The notes beneath the pieces are model-generated. The model saw only the letters and a program-made list of their open reading frames with translations, was not told the DNA's origin and ran no database searches. Shown here in pieces: positions 47,584 through 57,986 of a stretch of DNA of 64,000 nucleotides (positions are counted from its first letter, which is position 1; each line of letters begins with the position of its first letter). This DNA comes from Atherinomorus stipes (lineage: Eukaryota; Chordata; Actinopteri; Atheriniformes; Atherinidae): NCBI GenBank assembly GCA_023101725.1, contig JALJCO010003510.1:53784-117783 (forward strand), in the 5' to 3' direction. The translations under genes were made by a program, and so were the position numbers.

Positions 47584-48000
47584 TGGGTGCTCTGACTATT
47601 TTTATGAGAAAGAAACTTGATTTTGACACATTGATGAACAGTTTTGGGAGAGATATGAGCTTTTTCAGGTGAACTGCTTTGTTGTGCTGAAAAATGCAGG
47701 TTATTTTGGCAAAAGCACCAAAAGTGGTGAGAATGTCCGGTCTGTTTAGAGAAATGAGACAAAGTGATTGAAAAGGATCTGGCCGTTTTGGTGGCTCTGA
47801 CTATTTGTATGGGAAAGAAATTTAGCTCTGAAGGCTGAATGAACTGTTTTGGGAGAGATATGAGCTTTTGCAAGTGAGCTGTGGTGTTGTGAAAAGTGAA
47901 CTGTAAGACTGTTCAGCCAAATGATCTTAGAGTTTTGAGAATGTAATTTCTGATTTGAGAAATGAGCCAAACCAATAGAGAAAAACTGTAAAACATTCTG
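47584..48000. repeat. Diverged tandem duplication, two units of about 204 bp
   Basis: Unit 1 (from about 47584) and unit 2 (from about 47788) share GCTCTGACTATTT, TTTTGGGAGAGATATGAGCTTTT and, further on, TTTGAGAATG/GTGAGAATG followed by GAGAAATGAG. The order and spacing are the same in both. No coding sequence. Confidence 0.75.
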
Positions 48001-48528
48001 GTCTCTGTGGGAGTTTAGCCCCTCACTCAAGCAGTGGTAATGACAAAAAAAGCATTTCTTTTTTTTACCAAACAAGTTTATGCAACCCAAAACTCAGAAA
48101 CCTCATTTTCAGCATCCTTTGTCATAATCAAGTTGTACTGTATTAATGTCACTACTGCACTGCAAGGTGTTTGGCAACACAACTTGTTAACATTACCTGG
48201 AAGACAAGTTCAGGTGAAATACATCAAAATGGTGGTATATCTATATCACTGCTGATAACGTCACATCGCTAAAGTAACTTTCTGTAGAACTGATCTCATG
48301 TAATTCTGATGATGAGCAGCAATGCTTACAGAGAAAATCAATTTAAAGGGCACAGAGACTCCCAGTATTTCAAATTATTTTTCTCAACTTCAGTTTTATT
48401 CAACCAAGTAACTTATTGAAGGCATGCTCTTATTCACAATGATGAGATGAATGGCTAAATTGTTTTCATAAATGAAAAAGAGAGAAGAAAAAGTGATACT
48501 TAGCTATTTTAGAGAAATACTGTCTAGA
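48001..48528. other. Intergenic sequence
   Basis: No recognised gene or repeat. Confidence 0.5.
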
Positions 48529-48536
48529 TCTTAGCA

Positions 48537-48754
48537 CAGGGTCCAGTCCTAGAGAGCTACTATCCTGCACATTTTGGTTGCAACCCTTCTCCAACACACC
48601 TGAATCAAATGAATGGCTCGTTATCAGGTCTCTGCAGAGCTGATTGACATGTGCATGAGGAAATTAGCCATTTGATTCAGGTGTGTTGGGGAGGGTAAGT
48701 TAAAAATTGCAGGATAGTACTGTAGCTCTTGAGGACTGGACTTGGGCACCCCTG
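48537..48754. mobile_element. Palindromic hAT MITE, 218 bp, with 8-bp target duplication
   Basis: The right end on the minus strand reads CAGGGGTGCCCAAGTCCAGT. The left end is CAGGGTCCAGTCCT, lacking a few bases. Both arms continue with GAGCTAC, ACTATCCTGCA and CAACACACCTGAATCAAATG, so most of the element is an inverted repeat. Flanks are TCTTAGCA (48529-48536) and TCTTAACA (48755-48762), a 7/8 match. This is a common teleost MITE type. Confidence 0.85.
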
Positions 48755-48762
48755 TCTTAACA

Positions 48763-49707
48763 TATTGCAGTCTGGTTATTATGGGTGATGTTCATCTATG
48801 TCCACTGGGGGGCAGCACTTCACTAGAGATTTCAAAGGTTTAAATGGTCCCAATGTGGTTATCAAAGGTAAAAATGAATAATCCACAATCTGATCACAAC
48901 AGAAACTCTCTCAGATGTTAAGAAAGACAGAAAAAGCCTTGGAATTTCATGTTCAAAGAGGTCAAAAGTGAATATATCACTTTAGGTTCCTCAAAAAAAG
49001 CTTTTTTTTTTTTTTTGGAAAAGGATTTAACAACAAACTTGTTCTTTGCTCATCAGAAGTGTCCAAACTGATGGAAAGTATGTAAGTACCTTTCTTCAAG
49101 TGCTGTATTTAAATCTGAGCTAAGCATAAATGAATAAGTGTTTGAGATTGTCACATCAAAGACAAATCTCTGGTGAATGAATGAATAAACAATAAATAGG
49201 TTTTAAAAAGTCTAAAGATAGCATGAAAGTGAAGTAGCCCCCTTGCTGTTACCTGGTGGAAGGTACAGTTGGAACATCCAACTCTGAAAACTCCCAGTTC
49301 TTTATCTAAACGCTTTATCAATCCCCTACCAGTAAAATTAGCCATTGATGGAATTGGATTTGGACATGAACTAATTTTGGTAGATTTAATTGTAAGTTGT
49401 GTTCAAATATGCTCAAGAAAATGGAAAGTGCTCTACAGAAAAAACACTGAATGACTGAAACACTGACTGAATTAATAAGGCATTCAGGCATTTCTGAAAC
49501 AAAGCAAGAACAGCAGCTGGTTTCCTTAGATATAGAGTCAGTTGTTTTTCTTCTTATAGGCCTATACAGTCCTGAAATATGAACTTGTGATAATCAACCT
49601 GCCCTAAAAATCCTGAGCAGGGAACTACTGGAAAAAAAAAAAATGTCTTCAAGTAAATTTTTGGAAACTTGAGAAATTACAATATTTGATGCTGTGGAGT
49701 AACATAG
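48763..49707. other. Intergenic sequence
   Basis: A T run near 49001. No gene or repeat was recognised. Confidence 0.5.
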
Positions 49708-49711
49708 TTAA

Positions 49712-50286
49712 AGGCGTTAAAGAAGATGTTTCTTTCAACAATTTCTGCAATATTTGGCAAAATTGGACTCACTACCCAATACGCTATGATTAATTAAAAG
49801 CTTTAAATTTATACATCAGCTGTGAAAGTAATAGGGCTGAAAAACATCCACCAATCATCTCTGCATTCCTTACATTTTTTATTTGTCTACTGGCTTGTCA
49901 ATCACTTTTACTACCGTAGTAAGAGTGATTGACGGTCAGTTCATAGGGTAATAGGTTAGACTGATCAATGACAGTGACTGATTGGTGAGAGTAATACTGC
50001 AGCCCAGAAGCTGTGCGCACTTGTCTGACATTTACAGTAGGTCACTAACAATCATTCTGCTAGCAGTTAGTGATGTTTAGACAATGACATTCCGTTTACT
50101 TCACTTGTGTTTGTGACATGATGGGAGAATCTGTACCTGCTGTCTGCTAAACACCAGAGTGAACGTTGTGCTGTGGCCGGGGGAGGGAGCTGTGAATCTA
50201 GCAGGTTGGTCTTATGCATGTGTATTATTCAAAAACTTGCTAACATTCTCTGCTTTCTGAAATGCCAAACATCTTCTATAGCACCT
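49712..50286. mobile_element. Non-autonomous DNA element at a TTAA target (family 3)
   Basis: Left end AGGCGTTAAAGAAGATGTTT; right end on the minus strand AGGTGCTATAGAAGATGTTT (17 of 20 identical). TTAA lies on both sides (49708-49711 and 50287-50290). It is 575 bp with no coding sequence. Confidence 0.7.
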
Positions 50287-50547
50287 TTAATTCACATTCT
50301 GTCAAGTAGCTACTGTAATGTGCTACTTTAAAACGGCAAATGCCAAAGTTTCTAGCATCATCACATCAAAGAGCTACTGTATATATTTTTTTAAAAAAAG
50401 AAGAAATGTTCCAGAGAGCAGAGGAGCGGGAAGCTGTAATTGCTTTGAATCATGAAAACCTCCGATGTGATGACCTGCTGTTCCTCATATAAATGTACAT
50501 GTATCAATTAAATGAATCCTCTCTTTCATTTTTATTGTTCTTGCACA

Positions 50548-51929
50548 TGTAGCCCACTTATAACCTTATTTTGATATGGGCCCTGAGCTCTTAAAATATA
50601 TTAACTGGATGTGTACTATAAGATGATAACCCACTTTAGCACTCTTTAAACATAGGTAGGCTTGTTTCAGAATAATCCAGCACACTCTCTAACACTGCCA
50701 GGTCAATTTAGTCTGGTCTTCTAATTTATTGTAAACTGGTACCACTGTGTTAAAATGAAACCCTGAGCAGTTAGTAGGTAGTTACTCTACTTCTGTATAA
50801 CACCCAATGTGAAACTAGTAATCACTAAACACAAAAGACTTTATAGAAATTTAACTTATATTTTCAAAAGAACAGAATAAAAGTTTGGCACTTAACCTTT
50901 TACAGTGACATCAAATGAAACAGAGACAAACCAATATTAAGTGGGCCCACTCTTCGACACACACTCAGTCACAGCCGGCATAAACAAAATAATAAAGATG
51001 CAGGCCTGAAGCGCAGCTCGGGAGCGGTGCAGCCCAAAACGTTATGGCTGAAGCAGAGCAAGAAAATAAATGTGGTACCTTAATCAATGATGCAGATTAC
51101 TCTTTGAAAACTGATACTGATCGCGTCCCGGATCCAGAGAAAAGGCTGGAGATGATGAATGCGGGTATCTTCGGGTCCACTTGTCCCTCGGTTCAGGAAT
51201 GTAGAAGAAGACTTGGAGGAGATGAAAACCTGTAACTTACTCCGGGCCGACTTCGAGCTCCCGGTTGGGTCCTTACGTCTGGTCACGCTTGCCGCTGCTG
51301 AATTCCCCGTTTCCACGTCGGAAGCTTTGGATGCTGTCAGATGGTAGCCGAGTTAGCTTCCAGCTGCTAACCGTCCATACACTGTGCTAGTGTCGGCAAA
51401 CAAACAGCTGCAGTACGACGAGACGAATCACATATGAACAGTAAGAACTCCGAGTTGAAGTGACATTAGCTGTTCATAACATGTAGTGCAGTGTTACCCA
51501 CGACTGTCGAGGAGAAAGTCTATAACACGACCACACACACGTCTGAACTCGCACGTTCAGACGTTGTCCCTCATGAAAATCCTTCATTCCCTTCTCCTTT
51601 GTCTTCCGCCTGCACTTCCTGCCTTTTTTTTTCCTCTCGTTCTTAGAACCAATCAACAACCAGAAATGTATCAATGACTCACAGCACTTCCTGTTACACA
51701 GGCTTTCCATGCCAAATAAAATACATAGCCACAACCATTAAAAATCAACACAAACTTTTAACCATGGAATTCCAAGTTTGTTTGTTTTTTACTTATCTAA
51801 CACATTGACATTTTTATCTTTGTAAACATCACATGGAAATGAATTTAAAAGAAACGTTTTAAACTCTTTTTTACTGCTTTTTAACCCATGTTTAATTAAA
51901 CATATAATAACACTTTGTACCGGGTTACA
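50548..51929 (-). repeat. 3' LTR of the Gypsy element (left copy)
   Basis: Begins TGTAGCCCACTTATAACC and ends ACCGGGTTACA on the plus strand; 1382 bp. On the minus strand an AATAAA (50725-50730) lies about 180 bases from the LTR end and could serve as poly(A) signal. Open frames within it (for example 51044-51235) are antisense to the element and repeat in the other LTR. Confidence 0.93.
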
Positions 51930-51942
51930 CCCTCCCCCTCCT
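51930..51942 (-). other. Polypurine tract of the Gypsy element
   Basis: CCCTCCCCCTCCT on the plus strand, all purine on the coding strand, directly adjacent to the 3' LTR, where plus-strand DNA synthesis is primed. Confidence 0.8.
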
Positions 51943-52152
51943 AATGTCTGGTGTCCTCATCAGACTCAATGAACTCAACATAAACTTAGGTATGAAGGGT
52001 GTAGTTTCAACTGTACCTCTAGGTTCTCTCAATCTTTATAACAACACCTCTGTGAACTATGGTAAGAGGCTCCTCACTAGCTTTACCCAGCTCATCATAT
52101 GTAAGTCTTACAACTGGTTTTATTGTCCGTTTCGGTCTAGTATGTGATGGAA

Positions 52153-54975
52153 TCACTTTTTGGTACAACTGCTTGGTTGTGGTCTGTCATCATCGTCACT
52201 TAATACAGACTCAGGCTGCGAATCAGTCCCTGGAGCAGTATCAGGGTCAATGTCCTCCTCAAGAGGGTTCTCTTCCTCTGAGGGAGAGTCATTCCTGGGA
52301 ACATAAACTTCAGTGTTCTCTGGGATCTCCAAAGTATGTCTGTCCTTTTGTCTCTGGATGATCCCCTCCAGATAGGTCCTATATGGTCTTTGTGTCCATT
52401 CACACTCGCATTCCGAGGACGCAGTTGACATATCAGAGTCCGACTGATTTGCGCACTCTGTACTGATCCTCCGAGGCCTGTTTCCACTCTTGGCTTCCAC
52501 TCCTGGCCTGGTTTGCACAGGTCTTGTATTTTCCGACAATGGAATGCGCACCAAGTCTCCTATTGGCAAAAGATTGTCTCTGTGTAACGTTTTCAACTTG
52601 CCTGTGCCACTCTGGGGTTTGAGTTTGTACACTGGCAGGTTGGGCATTTTCTGCATAATCACATAGGGAACATCGCCCCAACGATTCTCGAGTTTGTGCT
52701 TGCCTTTTAATCCAAGATTCTTTAGTAGCACCCTGTCACCTGGTTCCAGGTTCTGAAAACCCAGTCTTTTGTCATACGCTTTTTTATTTCGCAGATGCGT
52801 CCTGTTTGAGGCCTCTGTCGCCATTTGGTAAGCTTTCTGCAAGTCCTCCTTTAACTTGGCAACATAAGCAGAGTGCTGCTGTTCTCCATTTTCATCAGGG
52901 TTTGTCCCGAAGCAGATATCCACTGGGAGTCGGGCCTCCCTCCCAAACATTAAGAAATATGGAGAATATCCGGTAGCATCACATCTGGTGCTGTTGTAGG
53001 CATGCACAAGATGTACCACATGCTGACTCCATTGTCTTTTCTTTTCCTGATTTAGGGTGCCCAACATCGATAATAAAGTTCGGTTAAACCGTTCTGGTTG
53101 GGGGTCACCTTGAGGGTGATATGGGGTGGTACGCGATTTTCGTATACTCAGCAGTCTCAGCAGTTCTTTGATGAGTCGAGACTCAAAGTCTCTCCCCTGA
53201 TCGGAATGGATGCGTGCTGGCAAGCCATAATGGACAAAATACCTCTCCACTAAGACTTTGGCGACTGTAAGTGCTTTTTGGTTTTTAGTGGGAAAAGCTT
53301 GGGCATATCTCGTGAAATGATCAGTAATAACTAACACATTACTTATGCCTTTTGAATCGGGTTCCATGGAAAGAAAGTCAATACAAACTAAGTCCATTGG
53401 CCCAGTGCTTGCTATCTGGTGCAAGGGGGCAACTTTTGGAGATGGGGTTTTTCTTACTATGCACTCGCCACAGTTTTTTATGTACTGATCAACATCCACA
53501 GCTAATTTGGGCCAGAAAAACCTACTTCTGAGCATATCAGTTGTTCTTTCTGCTCCTAAATGCCCTAAGTCATCATGCATGGACTGTAGTACTACTGCCC
53601 TGAACTCAGAAGGTAACACAAGCTGGTGAGTTTTCTCCCCTGCACGATTTGTACTCACTCGATGCAAGAGGCCATCTCTCATAACCAACTTTCCCATTTC
53701 TCTTTTCAGATTCATCATCTCTGCATTAGCTTTCACATCATCAGGCCATTTCCCACTTTGTACTGCTTTAATGGCTGGCCCTATCAGGGAATCCTGTTTT
53801 TGTGCTGTCACTAGCTCATCTCTGGACATTTGCCCTAGAGTATTAAGCTGGAGACGGGAGGGAAAAGCATACACATCTGGAATACAGTCAGGAGGAGCCC
53901 CAAGCTGCTCTGCATATCTGGGAGAGTCTGCAAAGGAACTGGAGTTACCAATCCGCTGACATATAGACTTCACCCCCGCCCCAGAAATACTCTGCCACTC
54001 AGTCTCAGCTTCTCTGGGTGCCATACGAGACAACAGATCTGCATCGATGTTACTTTTGCCAGGCCTGTAAATAATGTCAAAGTCATACACTGACAAATCT
54101 GACAGCCAACGATGCCCTGTGGCGTTGAGCTTAGCTGAGGTGAGGACATACGTTAGAGGATTGTTATCAGTGCGTACAGTGAAACGAGCGCCATACAGAT
54201 AGTCGTGAAACTTTTCAACTATCGCCCATTTAAGAGACAGGAACTCTAGTTGGTGAATGGGGTAGTTTCTTTCAGAAGGGCTCAGTTTCCTACTGGCAAA
54301 TGCTACTGGTCTCAGTCCCTCATGGTGCTCTTGGTACAAGACGGCACCTAGTCCACTCAGACTGGCATCCACATGCACTACATATGGCTTGTTGGGGTCA
54401 GCGAAAGCCAAAACTGGAGCATTGGTGAGGCAGTGTTTGATTTTTTCAAATGCCTCAGTGCAGGAAAGGTCCCATCTGTCTCCAAACGGCTCTCGCTCAT
54501 CCAGATAGACAGTGTTCTGTCCTTTCTTCGGCTTCCTCCCTTGTTGGGTGGGAGCATAACCTTTTGTTAGGTCAGTCAAGGGGCGTACAATGGAGGAGTA
54601 GTTGTGGATAAAGCGTCGATAGTACCCACAAAACCCTAAAAATGATCTTAGTGTTTTCAAGTTAGTGGGTTGGGGCCAAGTAGCGACAGCCTCAATCTTT
54701 GCCGGATCGGCTGCTACTCCCTCAGCAGACACTATGTGACCCACATATTTGACCTTTGTCTGACAAAACTGGCATTTATCCAGTGAAATCTTGAGCCCCA
54801 CTTCTTGGAGTCTGTCCAGCACTTTTAGGAGTCTCTCCTCATGTTCCTCCAGGGTCCTTCCAAAAACTATCAGGTCATCAAGATAGACCAGTACTTGGAG
54901 CAGATTCATATCACCCACCGCTTTCTCCATTAAGCGCTGGAATGTTGCAGGAGCTCCGGTGATACCTTGTGGCAT
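52153..54975 (-). CDS. pol: Pol of the Gypsy element: RT C-terminal half, RNase H, integrase
   Basis: A 940-codon open frame. It enters inside RT at MPQGITGAPATFQRLM, with the catalytic YLDD at residues 31-34. RNase H spans about 195-315, with acidic residues in VVHVDASL (D203), LEFLSLKW (E244), RTDNN (D270) and SNIDADLLSR (D311). Integrase follows: a zinc-binding H467, H472, C502, C505 set, then D533, D592 and E628 (D,D35E). A GPY/F-like module is near 720-780 (KLENRWGDVPYVIMQKMPNL). An acidic, serine-rich tail without chromodomain ends at CTKK. All visible catalytic residues are present. The listed ATG is internal; translation would come from the upstream Gag-Pol frame, from which this is separated by a one-base length change at 55017-55023. 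Confidence 0.93.
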   Translation of the reverse strand: MPQGITGAPATFQRLMEKAVGDMNLLQVLVYLDDLIVFGRTLEEHEERLLKVLDRLQEVGLKISLDKCQFCQTKVKYVGHIVSAEGVAADPAKIEAVATWPQPTNLKTLRSFLGFCGYYRRFIHNYSSIVRPLTDLTKGYAPTQQGRKPKKGQNTVYLDEREPFGDRWDLSCTEAFEKIKHCLTNAPVLAFADPNKPYVVHVDASLSGLGAVLYQEHHEGLRPVAFASRKLSPSERNYPIHQLEFLSLKWAIVEKFHDYLYGARFTVRTDNNPLTYVLTSAKLNATGHRWLSDLSVYDFDIIYRPGKSNIDADLLSRMAPREAETEWQSISGAGVKSICQRIGNSSSFADSPRYAEQLGAPPDCIPDVYAFPSRLQLNTLGQMSRDELVTAQKQDSLIGPAIKAVQSGKWPDDVKANAEMMNLKREMGKLVMRDGLLHRVSTNRAGEKTHQLVLPSEFRAVVLQSMHDDLGHLGAERTTDMLRSRFFWPKLAVDVDQYIKNCGECIVRKTPSPKVAPLHQIASTGPMDLVCIDFLSMEPDSKGISNVLVITDHFTRYAQAFPTKNQKALTVAKVLVERYFVHYGLPARIHSDQGRDFESRLIKELLRLLSIRKSRTTPYHPQGDPQPERFNRTLLSMLGTLNQEKKRQWSQHVVHLVHAYNSTRCDATGYSPYFLMFGREARLPVDICFGTNPDENGEQQHSAYVAKLKEDLQKAYQMATEASNRTHLRNKKAYDKRLGFQNLEPGDRVLLKNLGLKGKHKLENRWGDVPYVIMQKMPNLPVYKLKPQSGTGKLKTLHRDNLLPIGDLVRIPLSENTRPVQTRPGVEAKSGNRPRRISTECANQSDSDMSTASSECECEWTQRPYRTYLEGIIQRQKDRHTLEIPENTEVYVPRNDSPSEEENPLEEDIDPDTAPGTDSQPESVLSDDDDRPQPSSCTKK

Positions 54976-54979
54976 CCTC

Positions 54980-57369
54980 TCAAATTGGTAGAATCCAAGA
55001 GGGCAAATGAAAGCCGTTTTTTTCTTTGTCCTCTTCTTTCATTGGAATCTGGTAGTAGCCACTTCTTAAATCCAACACAGAGAACCATTTGCTCCCTGTG
55101 AGACAGTCTAGAGCCTCTTCAATGCGTGGCGTGGTATACTGGTCAGGCACAGTACGGCTGTTGAGTGTGCGGTAATCTATGCACATTCTCACATCTCCAT
55201 TCTTTTTCCTGACTATTACAATTGGAGACGCATATGGACTTTTTGATTCTTTGATGATGCCAGCTGCTAACAGTTTCTGGATATGGCGACGGACATCATC
55301 AATATCTGCTGGCGCAATGCGTCTGGACCGTTCACGAAAGGGTCTGGGATCTGACAAACGAATAGTGTGCTCCACATCCTTTGCCAGCCCCACGTCCCAC
55401 TCGTGAAGGGAAAAGACAGCTCCCCTGTCAGACAATTTCTGACGAAGCCTTGCTTTCGACTCTTCCGGTACTGGCGACTCTCCAAAATCGATCAAATTAA
55501 CGTCAAACTCTCCATCGGCTGGCTGCTGGCTTGACACAGGTGTAACAACATCAGCGACACACAACCGACCTACTACTGAACCAACTGGTATCATCACATC
55601 TTTTAGTGATTCATTTTGGAACAGTAGCGTCAGCTGGTTCACATCCACAGCATTACTAGGTATCACCAAGGATTGTAACAACACACCAGCAGGCAGGGGT
55701 TTAGTAGGAGAGGCTTCAACAACGAATATTTCATTTGGGAGAGGCTGTTGTATTTCAACTTTGCAGGCTGCTTTACAGTGGGTTCCAGCCAGAATTCTCA
55801 AAGGATCAGGACCCTCCCATTTCACACATCCGACCTGGTCATCCTCTTCTTTCTGTAACCCCGTAGCTTGTATTTCTTTATCTTTAGCAGGACAAGCACT
55901 TTGTATCCCTATGGTGTGGACAAGGGACACGCCTGCTACATCATCACAAAGCTGGGCCAACCGCTTGGGAAGACTGGCTTTTGCGTTGGTTCCTATGATA
56001 ACAGGAGTTTGATCTGGACCAGATGGGTCTGGACAAATCAGAGCCAAGACTGACATAGTGGCTGGAGCCCCGGCCACCTTTTTTGGAAACTCCATGTCTA
56101 CAATGACGTAGCCCAAGTATGGGTAACTAGAGTCACTTAAACCCCAAATGTGTAGTTTACTTACAGAGTGAATAGGGATGTCAGAAAGATGTCTTCTGTA
56201 CCAAGACTCGAAGATAATGCTAACTCTAGAACCACTGTCCAACAATGCATCGCACAGGTGCCCATTTACTCTCAATGGCTCTAAAGATGGTGGCCCCACT
56301 AAGCCCTCTGGTATGCCCATAGGCTCGAGTTTGACTACTTCACTCTTCCTGACTGAACAGGCTGTTTCATGGGATGGCTCACTACCATCTGGCTGAAGGT
56401 TATTAGTTTTGGCTTTCTTGAGCGCCTGAATAAGCCTCTGGATGACTTTACTCTGGTTCTCAGGATTTTTGCATTTTCCTGCCATATGTCCATTTTCTCC
56501 ACAGCGGTAGCAGAAACGTTCATCTGAGTCAGGCTGTCTGTGTGGGACATTAATGGTCATTACTGTTTGTGAGGCATCAGTTTGGCGAGACAGTCGTGAG
56601 TTTACCTTTTGCTGAAGTTGCTTCACCTGTTTCTTTAGTGCAACAACTTCAGAGTCTAGGCTAGTTTCTGTGTCTGGTTCTGTCTTAGCTTGACATTTTT
56701 CAGGTCTTTTTTCAGTGTTCTGAGGGGGCTGAGTGGCAAGGGCAGCAAACATCGCCTTTACCTCTTTAAGCTCAGCTCTTAAGTTTTGTATCTCTGTTTG
56801 TTTGTTGTCCACCTGCAGCTTAGTGCTTACAGTGTGTACTGAGGGGTTCAGTTTTTTTCTTGATGCCTCATATTCCTCTTCCATGCGAATTTCACGCAGG
56901 AGCTCAAGAAATGTTGGGGGGTTGGCTCTCCGTTCTCTTAACCTCAGCTGGATTAACATCAAATCAGCATTGACTGCGCCTTTGAGTAGCTGTTCGAGTC
57001 GTGCTTTGTCCATGCTGCTAGCTGGGAGGCCACCTCTCTGTACTACTTTTGACAAGCTGCGCTCTAGCCTGCGTAAGAAATCCGACAGCTTCTCTCCAGG
57101 TTGCTGCTGCTGCAGTCTGAATGCAAAGTACAAGTCATCTCCAGACTCTGCCATTCCAAAGGCACTTTCCAGAGCCTCTAAGCATTCTGCTGGTGGTACG
57201 TCAGGATCAGACAGGCGCACGGCTTTTATCACCTCCAATGCTGGCCCCTTTAAACTTTCCATTATCCTCCTCCTTTTTTCTTTAGCGGAACAGTCAATCT
57301 CTTCAACCATCAGGTACGCTTGTTCTAACCAGTGTTCAAATTGCTCCTCACCTGCTGGAGTGGGCATGA
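54980..57369 (-). CDS. gag-pol: Gag capsid, zinc knuckle, protease and RT N-terminal half of the Gypsy element
   Basis: Open frame (57550-54980 in all) whose recognisable part starts at about 57369 with [21 protein letters not shown]-like capsid follows ([27 protein letters not shown] in type, [15 protein letters not shown]), then a lysine/glutamine-rich coiled stretch. A CCHC zinc knuckle, [14 protein letters not shown], lies near 56510-56470. An aspartic protease with the active site LLDSGS lies at about 56240. The RT begins with [17 protein letters not shown] and the first catalytic Asp in [14 protein letters not shown]. Just after EEDKEK the frame leaves RT at a seven-base homopolymer (55017-55023) and stops at 54980. 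Upstream, the Gag N-terminal part is in another frame. Confidence 0.92.
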
Positions 57370-57920
57370 TTCCTGAAAAAAATCCGCAGACGGCGATATC
57401 CTCCACTCTCTGTAGGAGGTTTGGCTGTTTTATCCAGCAGATCACCAACAGCACGGAGGATGGACTCGGTGGGCGAGGGGGCCGATTGCTGTCCTGAGAA
57501 TAGGGTCTGCACGTCATCCATAGTCTTCCCTTCTGCTTGCAAAAGAGCATTAAGTTTAGTGTTGAAGTCTCCTTCAGAATTGGGAGGTTCAGCTGCAGTG
57601 AAGATAGGCCATGCTGTCAACCCTTCTGAAGAAAACACTTCCTCTGGCACATCAGCATTGGTTAGGTCTTCTCTGCACTCGCAAAGTACTAACACCTGAT
57701 TTCCTGTTTCATCCAACATTCTGCCTCTGACTCGCACACGGCCAATGCATTTTACAGTCTGTAATGTCTCTTCTATCATGGCAACCTCTGTGTTTTCTGG
57801 GACTATTGTTAGTAATGCATGACTCTCATTCAATGCTTCTCCACGCGCCCACTTCTTTAACTTGTTCACAAACACTGTAGGGTTCTGCATGTTTTCATCT
57901 CTTATAAAACAAACAAACAA
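57348..57920 (-). CDS. gag: PNMA-like Gag N-terminal domain of the Gypsy element
   Basis: 190 codons if the ATG at 57920 is used. The second ATG (57890, [18 protein letters not shown]) is the likelier start because similarity to PNMA proteins begins there. [20 protein letters not shown] and [19 protein letters not shown] resemble the RRM-like N-terminal fold of PNMA family members, and [20 protein letters not shown] is also PNMA-like. At a seven-base A run (57376-57382, plus strand) the frame leaves the Gag series and stops at 57348. The capsid continues in the other frame (+1). Both ORF breaks are one-base differences in homopolymers. Confidence 0.85.
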   Translation of the reverse strand: MFVCFIRDENMQNPTVFVNKLKKWARGEALNESHALLTIVPENTEVAMIEETLQTVKCIGRVRVRGRMLDETGNQVLVLCECREDLTNADVPEEVFSSEGLTAWPIFTAAEPPNSEGDFNTKLNALLQAEGKTMDDVQTLFSGQQSAPSPTESILRAVGDLLDKTAKPPTESGGYRRLRIFFRNHAHSSR

Positions 57921-57971
57921 CTAATTTGATCAGATACGGCTTAAAAGTTAAGACACATCCAATTATCGCAG

Positions 57972-57981
57972 CGGTGCCTCC
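57972..57981 (-). other. Candidate primer-binding site of the Gypsy element
   Basis: On the minus strand TGGAGGCACCGCTGCG begins five bases after the 5' LTR ends. The TGG start fits pairing with the CCA end of a tRNA. I could not assign the tRNA. Confidence 0.4.
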
Positions 57982-57986
57982 ATTTA

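Noticed and set aside
55017..55023. A_AAA_AAC on the minus strand, the form of a -1 ribosomal frameshift site
   Set aside because: A -1 shift would enter the wrong frame; a +1 step is needed to continue RT. A shift in the middle of RT is also not expected, so a length change is more likely.
56733..57497. 254-codon plus-strand open frame
   Set aside because: It is the antisense shadow of the Gag coding region on the minus strand and has no recognisable motif.
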